Positions 18,119-27,532 are shown, counted from the first letter of the stretch. The stretch: DNA of 64,000 bases from Streptomyces himalayensis subsp. himalayensis (GCF_013778455.1 NZ_JACEHE010000005.1:248001-312000); one strand, 5' to 3'. Notes: a model not told the origin generated them from the sequence alone. A program made the numbers and translations.

Positions 18119-20610
18119 GAGGGTTGCTCCGTGGCCGCGGTGACGGTCTTGCGCAGACTCCGCTCGATACGGTCCGCGAGCCCCTTCGCCTCGTGGCCCA
18201 GACCCGCCTGGGCGGGGGCCGTCGTGGCGCCGGACTTCATGGCGGCAGCGGCGGGCTGCGGTTCCTCGACGGTGCGGCCGTCGGCGAAACCGGAGACCGC
18301 GTAGACGACGACCGGGGCGTCGGTGAGTACCGAGATGGTCCACGACGCCCGCTGGTCGTCGCCGAAGTCGTCGGCGACCGTGCCTTTCGCCGGGTACGGA
18401 TGGGGCATCAGATCGGCGCGCCGGTCGAGCCCTTCGTCCTCGAAACGGGTGTGCAGCGCGCCCATGCCCTCGGCATCGGCCTCGGTGAACATGAGTCCGA
18501 CCGTCGTGACGTTGCTGCGAGTGGCGTCCGTGTAGGTGGCGCGCAGCAGGCGCAGACAGCCGACGGGGGCCAGCGCCTTGCGCAGCAGCGGGTCGAAGGC
18601 GGTCTTGCACCCGCTGTCCGGGGCGACTGCGATCCGCGTCCAGACGCGGTCGGCTCCGCCCGGGCCCGTGCCCTCGCCCTTGACGACGGGCGGGAAGAGC
18701 TGGTCGACGGGAACGCTGTGCCACAGATCGCCGGCCGCCGCGAAGGAGCTCTGGCCGCCGGCCGCCGCGGAGCTGTCTCCGGTCAGCCAACTCCCGGTCG
18801 CCGCACCGCCGATGAGCCCCAGGCCGAGCACGACGCAGGCCACGGCGGCCGCGGCCCGCGTCCGGCTCCGCGCCGCCACGACGGGCCGCAGTCGTGTGGT
18901 GTCGTCGTCGTACGCCTCGGGCTGCGCGAAGAAGACGTACGGCCGTCCGGCTCCAGGACCGGGCGTCGGACCGACGGCGTGGGTGGCGGTTCCAGCCGCA
19001 GTGCCGGTGCTCGCGGTACGGGCGGTACTTGCAGTACGTGAGGGGCCTGGAACCGTCGGGAACGCGGGCGTAGGGCCGGTGGCGTGTGGGAACGCGGCGA
19101 TGGGCATACCGGCGGCCGGGGTCGTGGCCGGGGACGCGGCAACCGGGGCTCGGCTGGCCGCAGTCGGGGCGGACGAGGACGCGGTCGCGGTCGCGCGCGT
19201 TCCGGCGCTACCCGGTCGGCTGTCGTCCGTGATGGGGCGCAGACGGGTGGTCGTCTCGGCGGGCCGCTCCGCGGAAGCCACGGACGACCCGGAACCGGGC
19301 AGCCCACCCTTCGGCCCGTCGTCCTCGGACGCCGGGCCCGACGCGACGCGTCCGACCACGTCGTCTTCCGCCCGCGCGGGCACCACGGCCTGAGCCGCCG
19401 ACCGGGCCGGAGGAACCACCGGACGCGCGGGTGGAGTCGGCGGGGGCGGCGGGAAGGCGGCGTCCCGGGCACCGGCGCTCGGAGGGGCGGTGGGCCGAGG
19501 CGGTACGACCGGGCGTACGCCGTCGCCGGGGCGTGGCCCGTCACCGGGGCGTGCGCCATCGACCGGGCTTACGCCTTCACCGGGGCGTGCCCCATCGACC
19601 GGGCGTACGCCGTCCGCAGGGCGTGCCCCCTCGACCGGCCGTACGCCGTCGCCGGACGCCGTGCGGCCGGACCCGCCTGCGTCGCTCCACTCGCCGGCTC
19701 CAGGGGCGACCGTCGGTCGCGGCGGCACAGCCACGGGCGGGCGCGGTGGAACCGCGGGAGCGACGGGTGCGGCATCCGGGATGCGCGTCGAACCAGTCGG
19801 TGTCGGCGGTGCGTTGGTGGAGCGCACTGATCCGCTCGGTGCCGACGAGTGGGCCGAGATGGTCACTGATCCCTTCGATGCCGACGAGGGGTCCGGGGGG
19901 CTCACTGATCCCGTCGATGCCGACGAGGGGTCCAGGGGGCTCACTGATCCCAGCGATGCCGCTGGGGCGGGCATGGAACCCCCCGAGGCCATCGAAGCAT
20001 CCGGGGCGCGCATGGAACCCGCCGATGCCGACGAAGCATCCGGGGCGCGCACGGAACCCCCCGATGCCGACGAAGCATCCGGGGCGCGCACGGAATCCCC
20101 CGAGACCGGCGTCGCCTCCGGACGACGCACCGATCCCGTAGGTGCCGCCGGGGCCCCGGGGAAGGGCGCCGGGGGCGGTGGTGCATCCGGGAAGCGCGCC
20201 GAAGCTGCCGGAGGCGGCGGGTCCGCAGGCGCGGCCTTCTCCCATGCGGCTGAGGTGGGCAACGGCAGCGGGAAGCGTGCTCCGTCTCGCGTCGGCTGCG
20301 TCTGTTCGTCGCTCCGCCCGGCTGCCTGCGCGCCCTCCGGGAGACGGCCCGAACCGGCCGCGGACACCGCCGCCTCGCCCTCCACCGAGCGCACATCAAC
20401 CGCAGAACCCGGCAGCCCTCCGGCCTGTGCCGCCGCCCGGTCCGGATCAGCCGACCGGGGCCCGTCCTTCTCCGGCAGCCGGGGCTCGCCCCGTTCCGGG
20501 CGCTCTTCCGAAGCCCCGGACCGGGCACCGTCCAGGCTCGCGTCCGCAGGTGTACGAGGAGGTGTCGCCGGGCGCGGCGGGGTAGGGGCGCGTCGTGGTT
20601 CGGCGCTCAT
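18115..20610 (-). CDS. Long proline-rich single-TM protein coupled to the mycosin
   Basis: An 831-residue protein of unknown function. Residues 1-580 are low-complexity Pro/Ala/Ser/Gly and probably disordered, including tandem 14-residue repeats of the GSVRAPDASSASG type. One membrane helix follows at about 585-610 (AVACVVLGLGLIGGAATGSWL). The last 220 residues form a compact, probably extracellular domain with two cysteines (SGCKTAFDPLL, VGCLRLL) that could make a disulphide. Orientation would be cytosolic tail, outside domain. Its stop overlaps the mycosin ATG, so it may be a partner or substrate of the protease. I do not recognise the C-terminal domain. Confidence 0.7.
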   Translation of the reverse strand: MSAEPRRAPTPPRPATPPRTPADASLDGARSGASEERPERGEPRLPEKDGPRSADPDRAAAQAGGLPGSAVDVRSVEGEAAVSAAGSGRLPEGAQAAGRSDEQTQPTRDGARFPLPLPTSAAWEKAAPADPPPPAASARFPDAPPPPAPFPGAPAAPTGSVRRPEATPVSGDSVRAPDASSASGGSVRAPDASSASAGSMRAPDASMASGGSMPAPAASLGSVSPLDPSSASTGSVSPPDPSSASKGSVTISAHSSAPSGSVRSTNAPPTPTGSTRIPDAAPVAPAVPPRPPVAVPPRPTVAPGAGEWSDAGGSGRTASGDGVRPVEGARPADGVRPVDGARPGEGVSPVDGARPGDGPRPGDGVRPVVPPRPTAPPSAGARDAAFPPPPPTPPARPVVPPARSAAQAVVPARAEDDVVGRVASGPASEDDGPKGGLPGSGSSVASAERPAETTTRLRPITDDSRPGSAGTRATATASSSAPTAASRAPVAASPATTPAAGMPIAAFPHATGPTPAFPTVPGPSRTASTARTASTGTAAGTATHAVGPTPGPGAGRPYVFFAQPEAYDDDTTRLRPVVAARSRTRAAAAVACVVLGLGLIGGAATGSWLTGDSSAAAGGQSSFAAAGDLWHSVPVDQLFPPVVKGEGTGPGGADRVWTRIAVAPDSGCKTAFDPLLRKALAPVGCLRLLRATYTDATRSNVTTVGLMFTEADAEGMGALHTRFEDEGLDRRADLMPHPYPAKGTVADDFGDDQRASWTISVLTDAPVVVYAVSGFADGRTVEEPQPAAAAMKSGATTAPAQAGLGHEAKGLADRIERSLRKTVTAATEQPS
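19860..20110. repeat. 42-bp tandem repeats inside the proline-rich gene
   Basis: Units of 42 bp (14 codons) recur in two sub-families, one with GATGCCGACGAAGCATCCGG and one with GATGCCGACGAGGGGTCC. Being multiples of three they keep the frame, so copy number could vary without breaking the protein. Confidence 0.75.
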
Positions 20611-20826
20611 GCACCCCCCGTTTCCTGGTGCCCGGCCGCGGCCCCCGAGGCAGACCGGCCGGGAGCGGCCCGTCGCCCTTCAGGCACAGGCGCGTCGCGT
20701 ACTTCCCTGCGTGCGCGTCACTCTACGGGCTGACACGGCTCGAACGGGAACCGGTCCCACAGGCCAGGGTGATCTGCCCGGAACATCCCCCTACCCTGCG
20801 GTAATTCAGTCTGGCAGGCTTCGGCC

Positions 20827-22029
20827 ATGACTGCCCGTGCCACCGACCGAGCCCGGTACGACCGGGCCACCGCCCACCTCGAGGCGCCCGTCGCGATCGT
20901 GGATCTGGACGCCTTCGACGCCAACGCCGCGGATCTCGTACGGCGGGCCGGAGGCAAGCCGATCCGGGTCGCCAGCAAGTCCGTTCGCTGCCGGGCGCTG
21001 CTCGAACGCGTGCTGGCCCGTGAGGGGTTCGCCGGGATCATGTCGTTCACGCTCGCCGAGTCGCTCTGGCTCGCGCGTTCCGGGTGCGACGACATCCTGC
21101 TCGCCTATCCGTCGGCTGACCGGAAGGCGTACGCCGAGCTGACGAGCGACCCCAAGCTCGCGTCCGCCGTGACCGTGATGATCGACGACCCGGCGCAGCT
21201 CCATCTCATCGACGACGCCCGGGACGGCGGCCGCGAGGAGGTACGGGTGTGTCTGGAACTGGACACCTCGCTGCGGCTGCTCGCCGGACGGATACGGGTG
21301 GGAGCGCTGCGCTCGCCCCTGCACTCCCCCACCCAACTCGCTGAGATGGCCCGTGTGGTGGCTCGCCGGCCGGGGTTCCGGCTGGTCGGCGTGATGGGGT
21401 ACGAGGGGCACATCGCGGGTGTCGGCGACTCCGTCGCCGGGCGGCCTCTGCGGTCACGCGCGGTCCGGCTGATGCAGGCGGCGGCCCGGCATGAGCTCGC
21501 CGAGCGCCGCGCGGAGGCGGTACGTGCGGTGCGCGCCGTGGCGCCCGATCTGGAGTTCGTGAACGGCGGCGGCACGGGCAGCGTGCAGCACACCGCCGCC
21601 GAGGACGCGGTCACGGAGATCGCGGCCGGCTCGGGGCTGTACGTGCCCCGGCTCTTCGACAACTACTCGTCGTTCAGCGGGCGTCCGGCCGCGCTGTTCG
21701 CGCAGCCCGTCGTCCGCAGGCCGGGGGTGGGCGTGGTGACCGTGCTGGGCGGCGGGTACCCCGCGTCGGGGGCCGCGGGCACCGACCGGCTGCCGGTGCC
21801 GTATCTGCCGGAGGGCCTGCGGTACGACGCCCAGGAAGGGCCCGGGGAGGTGCAGACCCCGCTGCTGGGTGGCCCCGCGGACGATCTGCTGATCGGCGAC
21901 AAGGTGTGGTTCCGGCACGCCAAGGCCGGGGAGCTGTGCGAACGGTTCGAGGAGCTGCACCTGATCCAGGGGGAGACCGTGACGGCGACCGTGCCGACGT
22001 ACCGGGGCGAGGGGCGCACGTTCCTCTGA
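20827..22029 (+). CDS. PLP-dependent amino acid deaminase/aldolase (D-threonine aldolase-like)
   Basis: A 400-residue fold-type III PLP enzyme: alanine-racemase N-terminal barrel plus a C-terminal D-serine dehydratase-like domain. The PLP lysine is K51 in RVASKSVRCRALL; metal-binding residues are expected in the C-terminal IGDKVWFRHAKAGELCERF. Substrates in the family are D-threonine or D-serine-type 3-hydroxy amino acids; the precise one cannot be read here. The start is ATG 20827. It converges on the SDR gene across a GC-rich 137-bp gap with a GCCGC run. Confidence 0.85.
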   Translation: MTARATDRARYDRATAHLEAPVAIVDLDAFDANAADLVRRAGGKPIRVASKSVRCRALLERVLAREGFAGIMSFTLAESLWLARSGCDDILLAYPSADRKAYAELTSDPKLASAVTVMIDDPAQLHLIDDARDGGREEVRVCLELDTSLRLLAGRIRVGALRSPLHSPTQLAEMARVVARRPGFRLVGVMGYEGHIAGVGDSVAGRPLRSRAVRLMQAAARHELAERRAEAVRAVRAVAPDLEFVNGGGTGSVQHTAAEDAVTEIAAGSGLYVPRLFDNYSSFSGRPAALFAQPVVRRPGVGVVTVLGGGYPASGAAGTDRLPVPYLPEGLRYDAQEGPGEVQTPLLGGPADDLLIGDKVWFRHAKAGELCERFEELHLIQGETVTATVPTYRGEGRTFL

Positions 22030-22166
22030 GGCGCCCTGCGGAAGGACATGGTGAGGCGGACTGCCGTCCAGCCGTCGCCCGGCGGCCCCGCCCCGCCGCC
22101 CCGCCGCCGCGTCGCCGCGTCGCCGCGTCGGCCGGTGGCGGGTGCTTCACCGGGCCGGAGACGGGA

Positions 22167-23003
22167 CTACAGCGGCGTGACGTACGCCCCCGAAATCCCC
22201 CCGTCCACAAGGAAGTCCGTGGCGTTGACGAACGACGAGTCGTCGCTCGCAAGGAACGCCACCGCGGCTGCGATCTCCTCGGCCTCGGCGAACCGGCCCA
22301 CGGGAATGTGGACGAGGCGCCGCGCGGCACGCTCCGGGTCCTTCGCGAACAGCTCCTGCAGCAGCGGGGTGTTGACCGGACCGGGGCAGAGCGCGTTGAC
22401 GCGGATGCCCTCGCGGGCGAACTGCACGCCAAGCTCACGGGACATGGCCAGGACGCCGCCCTTGGAGGCGGTGTACGAGATCTGCGAGGTCGCGGCGCCC
22501 ATCCGGGCCACGAACGACGCGGTGTTGATGATGGAGCCCTTGCCCTGGCGCCGCATGTAGGGGATGGCAGCCTTGCAGCACAGGTAGACGGAGGTGAGGT
22601 TGACCTCCTGGACCCGCTTCCACGCCTCCAGTCCGGTGTCCAGGATGGAGTCGTCGTCGGGCGGCGAGATGCCCGCGTTGTTGAAGGCGACGTCGACGCT
22701 GCCGTAGGTGTCGTACGCGGTCTTGAACAGCGCCTCCACCTGCTCGGGGTCGGTGACGTCGACCTTCACGAAGGTTCCGCCGACCTCCTCGGCGGCGGCC
22801 TTGCCGCTCTGCTCCTCGACGTCGCCGCAGACGACGTTCGCACCCTCGGAGGCGAGCCGGCGCACGGTGGCTAGGCCGATGCCGCTGCCGGCTCCGGTGA
22901 TGACGGCGGTACGGCCGACAAGGCGGCGGCAGACGGGCTGCTCGGTCTGCGCTGTCCGCTCGGTCTGCGCCGCCTGCTCGGTCTGCTCTGTCTGCTCGGT
23001 CAT
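22167..23003 (-). CDS. SDR family oxidoreductase
   Basis: A 278-residue short-chain dehydrogenase. It has cofactor motif TGAGSGIG, D of CGDVEEQSG (NAD preference), NNAG, and the active-site YTASK with a preceding Ser. The C-terminal DFLVDGGISG is standard. The N-terminus before RTAVITGAG carries 20-odd residues of a TEQ/AQT repeat encoded by a short DNA repeat; the true start could lie later. It is the last gene after glnA4 and aldehyde dehydrogenase, 7 bp downstream of the latter, so probably co-transcribed in amine catabolism. Confidence 0.87.
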   Translation of the reverse strand: MTEQTEQTEQAAQTERTAQTEQPVCRRLVGRTAVITGAGSGIGLATVRRLASEGANVVCGDVEEQSGKAAAEEVGGTFVKVDVTDPEQVEALFKTAYDTYGSVDVAFNNAGISPPDDDSILDTGLEAWKRVQEVNLTSVYLCCKAAIPYMRRQGKGSIINTASFVARMGAATSQISYTASKGGVLAMSRELGVQFAREGIRVNALCPGPVNTPLLQELFAKDPERAARRLVHIPVGRFAEAEEIAAAVAFLASDDSSFVNATDFLVDGGISGAYVTPL

Positions 23004-23010
23004 GGGTGGC

Positions 23011-24396
23011 TCAGGCCTCCGTGCTGATGAAGACGTTCTTGGTCTCGGTGAAGGCGGTGAGGGCGTCGGGTCCGAGCTCACGGCCGAGCCCCGACTGCTT
23101 GTATCCGCCGAAGGGGGTCCAGTAGCGCACGCTGGAGTGGGAGTTGACGGACAGGTTGCCTGCCCGCACCGCCTGGGACACGCGCAGCGCCCTGCCCACG
23201 TCCCGCGTCCAGATCGAGCCGGACAGGCCGTACTCGGTGGCGTTGGCGAGCCGTACGGCCTCGGCCTCGTCCTCGAAGGGCAGGACGACGGCGACCGGCC
23301 CGAAGACCTCCTCGACGGCCACGCGCGCGTGCGGGTCGACTTCGGTGAGGACGGTGGGCGGGAACCAGAAGCCGGGGCCTTCGGGTGCGGTGCCGCGGAT
23401 TCCGGGCGCGTCCCCGGAGACGTATGAGGTGACCCGCTCCAGCTGGGTCTTGGAGATCAGCGGGCCCATCTGCGTCTTCTCGTCGGCGGGGTCGCCGACG
23501 ACGACGGACTCGACGGCCGGGGCGAGGAGCTCCAGGAAGCGGTCATACACCGTGCGCTGGACGAGGATGCGGGTGCGGGCGCAGCAGTCCTGGCCGGAGT
23601 TGTCGAGGAACGACATCGGCGCGCTGAGGGCGGCCGCCTCGATGTCCGCGTCGGCGAAGACGATGTTGGGGCTCTTGCCGCCCAGTTCGAGGGTCACGCG
23701 CTTCACGCGGTCGGCGCACTTCGCCATGATCTGCTTGCCCACGCGCGTCGACCCGGTGAAGACGATCTTCGCGACTCCCGGGTGTTCGACGAGGGCGTTC
23801 CCGGCCACCGGGCCCTCCCCCGGCAGCACCTGGAAAAGGTGCTCGGGAAGGCCCGCCTCCAAGGCGAGTTCGGCCAGCCGCAGCGCGGTCAGGGGCGTGG
23901 TCTCGGCGGGCTTGAGGATCACCGCGTTGCCCGCCGCGAGCGCGGGGGCGGTGCCCCAGGCGGCGATCGGCATCGGGAAGTTCCAGGGCGCGATGACGCC
24001 GACCACGCCGAGCGGTTCGAGGAGCGTGACGTCGAGGCCGCCGGGGACCGGGATCTGGCGGCCGTTCAGCCGCTCTACTCCCCCGGCCGCGTAGTCCAGC
24101 AGGTCGCGGACGTTGCCGGCCTCCCAGCGGGCGTTGCCGATGGTGTGGCCCGCCTCGGTGACCTCCAACCGCGCGAGTTCTTCGAGGTGTTCGTCGACGA
24201 CGGCGGCGAAGCGGCGCAGCGCACGCGCCCGGTCGGCGGGAGAGAGGGCGGCCCACCTCGCCTGGGCATCGGCGGCACGTACGACGGCCGCGTCCACGTC
24301 CTGAGCGGTGGCGCCCCGGACGGTCGCGACGACCTCCTCGGTGGCCGGATTGAGCACCTGGAGCTCGCAAGACTCGTACGACAAGAAGGGCCTCAC
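23011..24396 (-). CDS. Aldehyde dehydrogenase (amine/ethanolamine catabolism)
   Basis: A 461-residue NAD(P)-dependent aldehyde dehydrogenase. Landmarks are WNFPMPIAAWG, FTGSTRVGKQI, the general base Glu in LELGGKSPN, and the nucleophilic Cys in NSGQDCCARTR. C-terminal SSVRYWTPFGGYKQSGLGRE is standard for class 9-like enzymes that oxidise gamma-glutamyl-amino-aldehydes or aminoaldehydes. Its ATG overlaps the glnA4 stop (ATGA), which ties it to the gamma-glutamylated amine pathway. Confidence 0.93.
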   Translation of the reverse strand: MRPFLSYESCELQVLNPATEEVVATVRGATAQDVDAAVVRAADAQARWAALSPADRARALRRFAAVVDEHLEELARLEVTEAGHTIGNARWEAGNVRDLLDYAAGGVERLNGRQIPVPGGLDVTLLEPLGVVGVIAPWNFPMPIAAWGTAPALAAGNAVILKPAETTPLTALRLAELALEAGLPEHLFQVLPGEGPVAGNALVEHPGVAKIVFTGSTRVGKQIMAKCADRVKRVTLELGGKSPNIVFADADIEAAALSAPMSFLDNSGQDCCARTRILVQRTVYDRFLELLAPAVESVVVGDPADEKTQMGPLISKTQLERVTSYVSGDAPGIRGTAPEGPGFWFPPTVLTEVDPHARVAVEEVFGPVAVVLPFEDEAEAVRLANATEYGLSGSIWTRDVGRALRVSQAVRAGNLSVNSHSSVRYWTPFGGYKQSGLGRELGPDALTAFTETKNVFISTEA

Positions 24397-25769
24397 ATGC
24401 GTTCGAAGGAGCGGCGGAGCTCCCAGTCGGTCACCGCTGCCTCGAAGGCGTCCAGCTCGACGCGCGCCATGTTGCGGTAGTGCGCGACCACCTCGTCACC
24501 GAAGGCGGCCTTGGCGATGGGGCTCGTCTCCCAGAGCTCGGCGGCCTCGCGGAGCGTGGTGGGGACGTGCTCGTAGTCCGCGGCGTACGCGTTCCCGGCG
24601 CAGGGCTCCGGCAGCTCCAGCTTCTGCTCGATGCCGTACAGGCCGGCCGCCACCAGGCCCGCGACGGCGAGATGCGGGTTGACGTCGCCGCCCGGCAGCC
24701 GGTTCTCGAAGCGCATGGAGCGGCCGTGGCCGACGACGCGCAGGGCACAGGTGCGGTTGTCGTATCCCCAGGCGACGGCGGTGGGCGCGAAGGAGCCGGG
24801 CTGGAACCGCTTGTACGAGTTGATGTTGGGGGCGTAGAGCAGCGAGAAGTCGCGCAGGGCGGCCAGCTGGCCGGCGAGGAAGTGGCGCATGACCTCGGAC
24901 ATGCCGCCAGGGCCGGCACCGGCCATGGCATTGCTGCCGTCGGCGCCGGCGAGCGAGAGGTGGATGTGGCAGGAGTTCCCCTCGCGCTCGTTGTACTTGG
25001 CCATGAAGGTCAGCGAGACGCCCTCCTGGGCGGCGATCTCCTTGGCTCCGGTCTTGTAGACGGCGTGCTGGTCGCACGTCACCAGGGCCTCGTCGTACTT
25101 GAACGCGATCTCGTGCTGGCCGGGGTTGCACTCGCCCTTGGCGGACTCGACGGTCAGGCCCGCGCCCGCCATGTCGTTGCGGATACGGCGCAGCAGGGGC
25201 TCGATACGGCCCGTGCCGAGCACCGAGTAGTCGATGTTGTACTGGTTGGCCGGGGTCAGGCCGCGGTAGTTCGCGTCCCAGGCCTGCTCGTACGTGTCCT
25301 TGAAGACGATGAACTCGAGTTCGGTGCCGACCTGGGCGGTGAAGCCGTGCTCGGCGAGGCGCTCCAGCTGGCGGCGGAGGATCTGCCGGGGTGCGGCGAC
25401 CACCGGCGAGCCGTCGTTCCAGGCGAGGTCGGCGATCAGCATCGCCGTGCCCTCGTTCCAGGGGACCCGGCGGAGCGTGCTGAGATCCGGGTGCATGGCG
25501 AAGTCGCCGTAGCCGCGGTCCCAGGAGGACATGTCGTAGCCGTCGACCGTGTTCATCTCCGTGTCGACGGCGAGAAGGTAGTTGCAGCCCTCCGTGCCGT
25601 GGTCGAGGACCTCGTCGAGGAAGAAGCGCGCGGCGAACCGCTTGCCCTGGAGCCGCCCCTGCATGTCGGGGAAGGCCAGGACGACGGTGTCGATGTCGCC
25701 GCTGGCGACGAGTGCGTGCAGTTCCTCGACACTGAGCGGCGGTGTGCGGTTTGCTGTGCCGTCTGCCAC
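24393..25769 (-). CDS. glnA4: GlnA4-type glutamine synthetase (gamma-glutamyl-amine ligase)
   Basis: A 458-residue GS-fold enzyme starting at GTG 25769 behind GGAGG. ATP-grasp-like GS motifs are visible: VGTELEFIVFKD (metal glutamates), GQHEIAFKY, NSCHIHLSL, NINSYKRFQPGSFAP and FENRLPGGDVNPHL. The neighbourhood (aldehyde dehydrogenase, FadR-type regulator, class I amidotransferase-like hydrolase) matches S. coelicolor GlnA4, which joins glutamate to ethanolamine rather than to ammonia; I recall this from the literature and place it by context. It is first in a three-gene operon divergent from the regulator. Confidence 0.85.
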   Translation of the reverse strand: MADGTANRTPPLSVEELHALVASGDIDTVVLAFPDMQGRLQGKRFAARFFLDEVLDHGTEGCNYLLAVDTEMNTVDGYDMSSWDRGYGDFAMHPDLSTLRRVPWNEGTAMLIADLAWNDGSPVVAAPRQILRRQLERLAEHGFTAQVGTELEFIVFKDTYEQAWDANYRGLTPANQYNIDYSVLGTGRIEPLLRRIRNDMAGAGLTVESAKGECNPGQHEIAFKYDEALVTCDQHAVYKTGAKEIAAQEGVSLTFMAKYNEREGNSCHIHLSLAGADGSNAMAGAGPGGMSEVMRHFLAGQLAALRDFSLLYAPNINSYKRFQPGSFAPTAVAWGYDNRTCALRVVGHGRSMRFENRLPGGDVNPHLAVAGLVAAGLYGIEQKLELPEPCAGNAYAADYEHVPTTLREAAELWETSPIAKAAFGDEVVAHYRNMARVELDAFEAAVTDWELRRSFERM

Positions 25770-25834
25770 GGGAGGGCCTCCTTCGGTCAGCCGAGGCCAC
25801 TTAAGGTATTACTGAGAACCATTGCTTGGGAAGG

Positions 25835-25844
25835 GTTCGCGAAC
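25835..25844. promoter_or_regulatory. Palindrome GTTCGCGAAC between glnA4 and its regulator
   Basis: A perfect 10-bp palindrome lies in the 99-bp divergent region, 24 bp before the regulator start. The place suits an operator for the FadR-type protein controlling both directions; binding is inferred. Confidence 0.4.
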
Positions 25845-25868
25845 GTTTCCGGAAGGGGGTACGCCCGT

Positions 25869-26606
25869 ATGTCAGGGGCCGATGCCGACGACCGGCTGGC
25901 ACCGGTGCTCCGGCCGGTGCGGGCCGGCAACGGCTTCGAGGAGGCGCTGGAGCAGATCCTCCAGGTGGTCCGGCTCGGTCTGGTGCCCGGCGGCGGGCGG
26001 CTGCCGTCCGAACGCGAGCTGGCCGACCGCCTCGGCATCAGCCGGGTGACGCTGCGCGAGGTACTGAGGGTCCTGCAGGACGAGGGCCTGGTGGAGTCCC
26101 GGCGCGGGCGCTACGGCGGCACGTTCGTCGTACCGCGGACCGGCATACCCGGCGAGGACGAGCTGCGGCGGCGCATCGAGAAGACCGACGTCGAGGACGT
26201 GCTGCGGTTCCGCGAGGTGCTGGAGGTCGGCGCTGCAGGCCTGTGCGCGGCACACGGTCTGACGGGCGAGCAGGCCCAGCGGCTGCGGGACGCCCTCGCC
26301 GGGACCCAGGACGCACCGCTCGCCGACTACCGGCGGCGCGACACGCTGCTCCATCTGACGCTGGCGGAGCTGTGCGGGTCGCCGTCGCTGGCCGCCCAGT
26401 ACGCGGCCGTGCGCGCGCAGGTCAACGACCTGCTGGACTGCATCCCGCTGCTGGTACGGAACCTGGAGCACTCCCAGCACCAGCACACCGCCCTGGTGGA
26501 GGCCGTGCTCGACGGGGACGCCGACGGGGCGCGCGAGATCATGCGGGAGCACTGCGCGGGCACGGCGGCGCTGCTGAGGGGCTTCCTGACGTTTAGCAGC
26601 GGTTGA
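25869..26606 (+). CDS. FadR/GntR-family regulator of the glnA4 cluster
   Basis: A 245-residue GntR regulator of the FadR subfamily. The winged helix (about 20-85) has LPSERELADRLGISRVTLRE and EGLVESRRGRYGGTFV; the all-helical FCD ligand domain (about 105-235) has metal-type histidines in DTLLHLTLAELC and HSQHQHTALVEAVL. The start at ATG 25869 has GGAAGGGGG upstream; a much longer open frame continues 5' but is only antisense to glnA4. By position it corresponds to SCO1614 (described as EpuRI, a polyamine/ethanolamine regulator, from memory). Confidence 0.86.
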   Translation: MSGADADDRLAPVLRPVRAGNGFEEALEQILQVVRLGLVPGGGRLPSERELADRLGISRVTLREVLRVLQDEGLVESRRGRYGGTFVVPRTGIPGEDELRRRIEKTDVEDVLRFREVLEVGAAGLCAAHGLTGEQAQRLRDALAGTQDAPLADYRRRDTLLHLTLAELCGSPSLAAQYAAVRAQVNDLLDCIPLLVRNLEHSQHQHTALVEAVLDGDADGAREIMREHCAGTAALLRGFLTFSSG

Positions 26607-26731
26607 CCGGCGCTGTGACGCGGGGCTTGATTTCCTCTGGGGAGTGCCGCAAAGGTTTGACTTTGTTCCATTGAACGCGCCACGCGCCAGGTCGCAGTCG
26701 CACACGGGCGCCACGTACGTCGAAGGGGTGC

Positions 26732-27427
26732 ATGGTGAGCAGCAGGCCGCTGATCGGTGTCAGTACCTATCTCGAGTCCGGGGCCCGCTGGGGCGCCTGG
26801 GAGCTGGACGCGGCGCTGCTGCCCGCCGGCTATCCGCGGCTCGTGCAGGCCGCGGGCGGACTGGCCGCGATGCTGCCGCCGGACGACCCCGCGCACGCCG
26901 AATCCGCGCTCGGGCGACTGGACGGGCTCGTCATCGCGGGCGGTCCGGACGTCGAGCCGGTGCGGTACGGGGCGGAACGCGACCCGCGCACGGGGCCGCC
27001 CGCCCGCGAGCGGGACGCGTGGGAACTCGCCCTGATCGACGCGGCATTGGCGTCCGGCACGCCGCTGCTCGGCATCTGCCGCGGCATGCAGTTGCTGAAC
27101 GTGGCGCTGGGCGGCACCCTCGTCCAGCACCTGGAGGGCCACACCAAGGACGTGGGCGTGTTCGGGCGGCACCCGGTGACGCCGGTGCCGGGCACGCGCT
27201 ACGCGAACGCCGTCCCGGAGGAGACGTCCGTACCGACGTACCACCACCAGGCGGTGGACCGGCTCGGCGAAGGCCTGCGGGTCTGCGCGCACGCCCAGGA
27301 CGGTACCGTCGAGGCCGTGGAGCTGCCGGGCCCCCACTGGGTGCTGGGCGTGCAGTGGCATCCGGAGATGGGCGAGGACCTGCGGGTGATGCGGGCGCTG
27401 GTCAGCGCCGCTGCTTCCGCCGCATAG
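26732..27427 (+). CDS. Gamma-glutamyl amine hydrolase (peptidase C26, PuuD-like)
   Basis: A 231-residue class I glutamine-amidotransferase-like hydrolase. The catalytic Cys is in LLGICRGMQLLN, and His-Glu is in VLGVQWHPEMGED; the GGPDVEP loop fits gamma-glutamyl-GABA hydrolase PuuD. It would release glutamate from gamma-glutamylated products made by GlnA4 and oxidised by the aldehyde dehydrogenase. Same strand as the regulator, 125 bp downstream, with its own possible -35 TTGACT in the gap. Confidence 0.88.
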   Translation: MVSSRPLIGVSTYLESGARWGAWELDAALLPAGYPRLVQAAGGLAAMLPPDDPAHAESALGRLDGLVIAGGPDVEPVRYGAERDPRTGPPARERDAWELALIDAALASGTPLLGICRGMQLLNVALGGTLVQHLEGHTKDVGVFGRHPVTPVPGTRYANAVPEETSVPTYHHQAVDRLGEGLRVCAHAQDGTVEAVELPGPHWVLGVQWHPEMGEDLRVMRALVSAAASAA

Positions 27428-27489
27428 CGCGGTGCGGTTTCGCACCCCGTAAGGGGCGCGCGGCTGTATCGATGTGCGGCTGCGCCGCG

Positions 27490-27532
27490 ATGGGGGTCCC
27501 CCTGTTCGAGCGAAGCCGAGAACTTGGGGGAG
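27490..27532. repeat. Dispersed inverted repeat, type 2, copy E
   Basis: A 43-bp element, ATGGGGGTCCCCCTGTTCGA continuing to CTTGGGGGAG, that is the inverse of the element at 28749-28792 with a few differences. Its ends (GGGGGTCCCCC and TTGGGGGAG) are self-complementary. It sits between two convergent genes. Confidence 0.75.
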
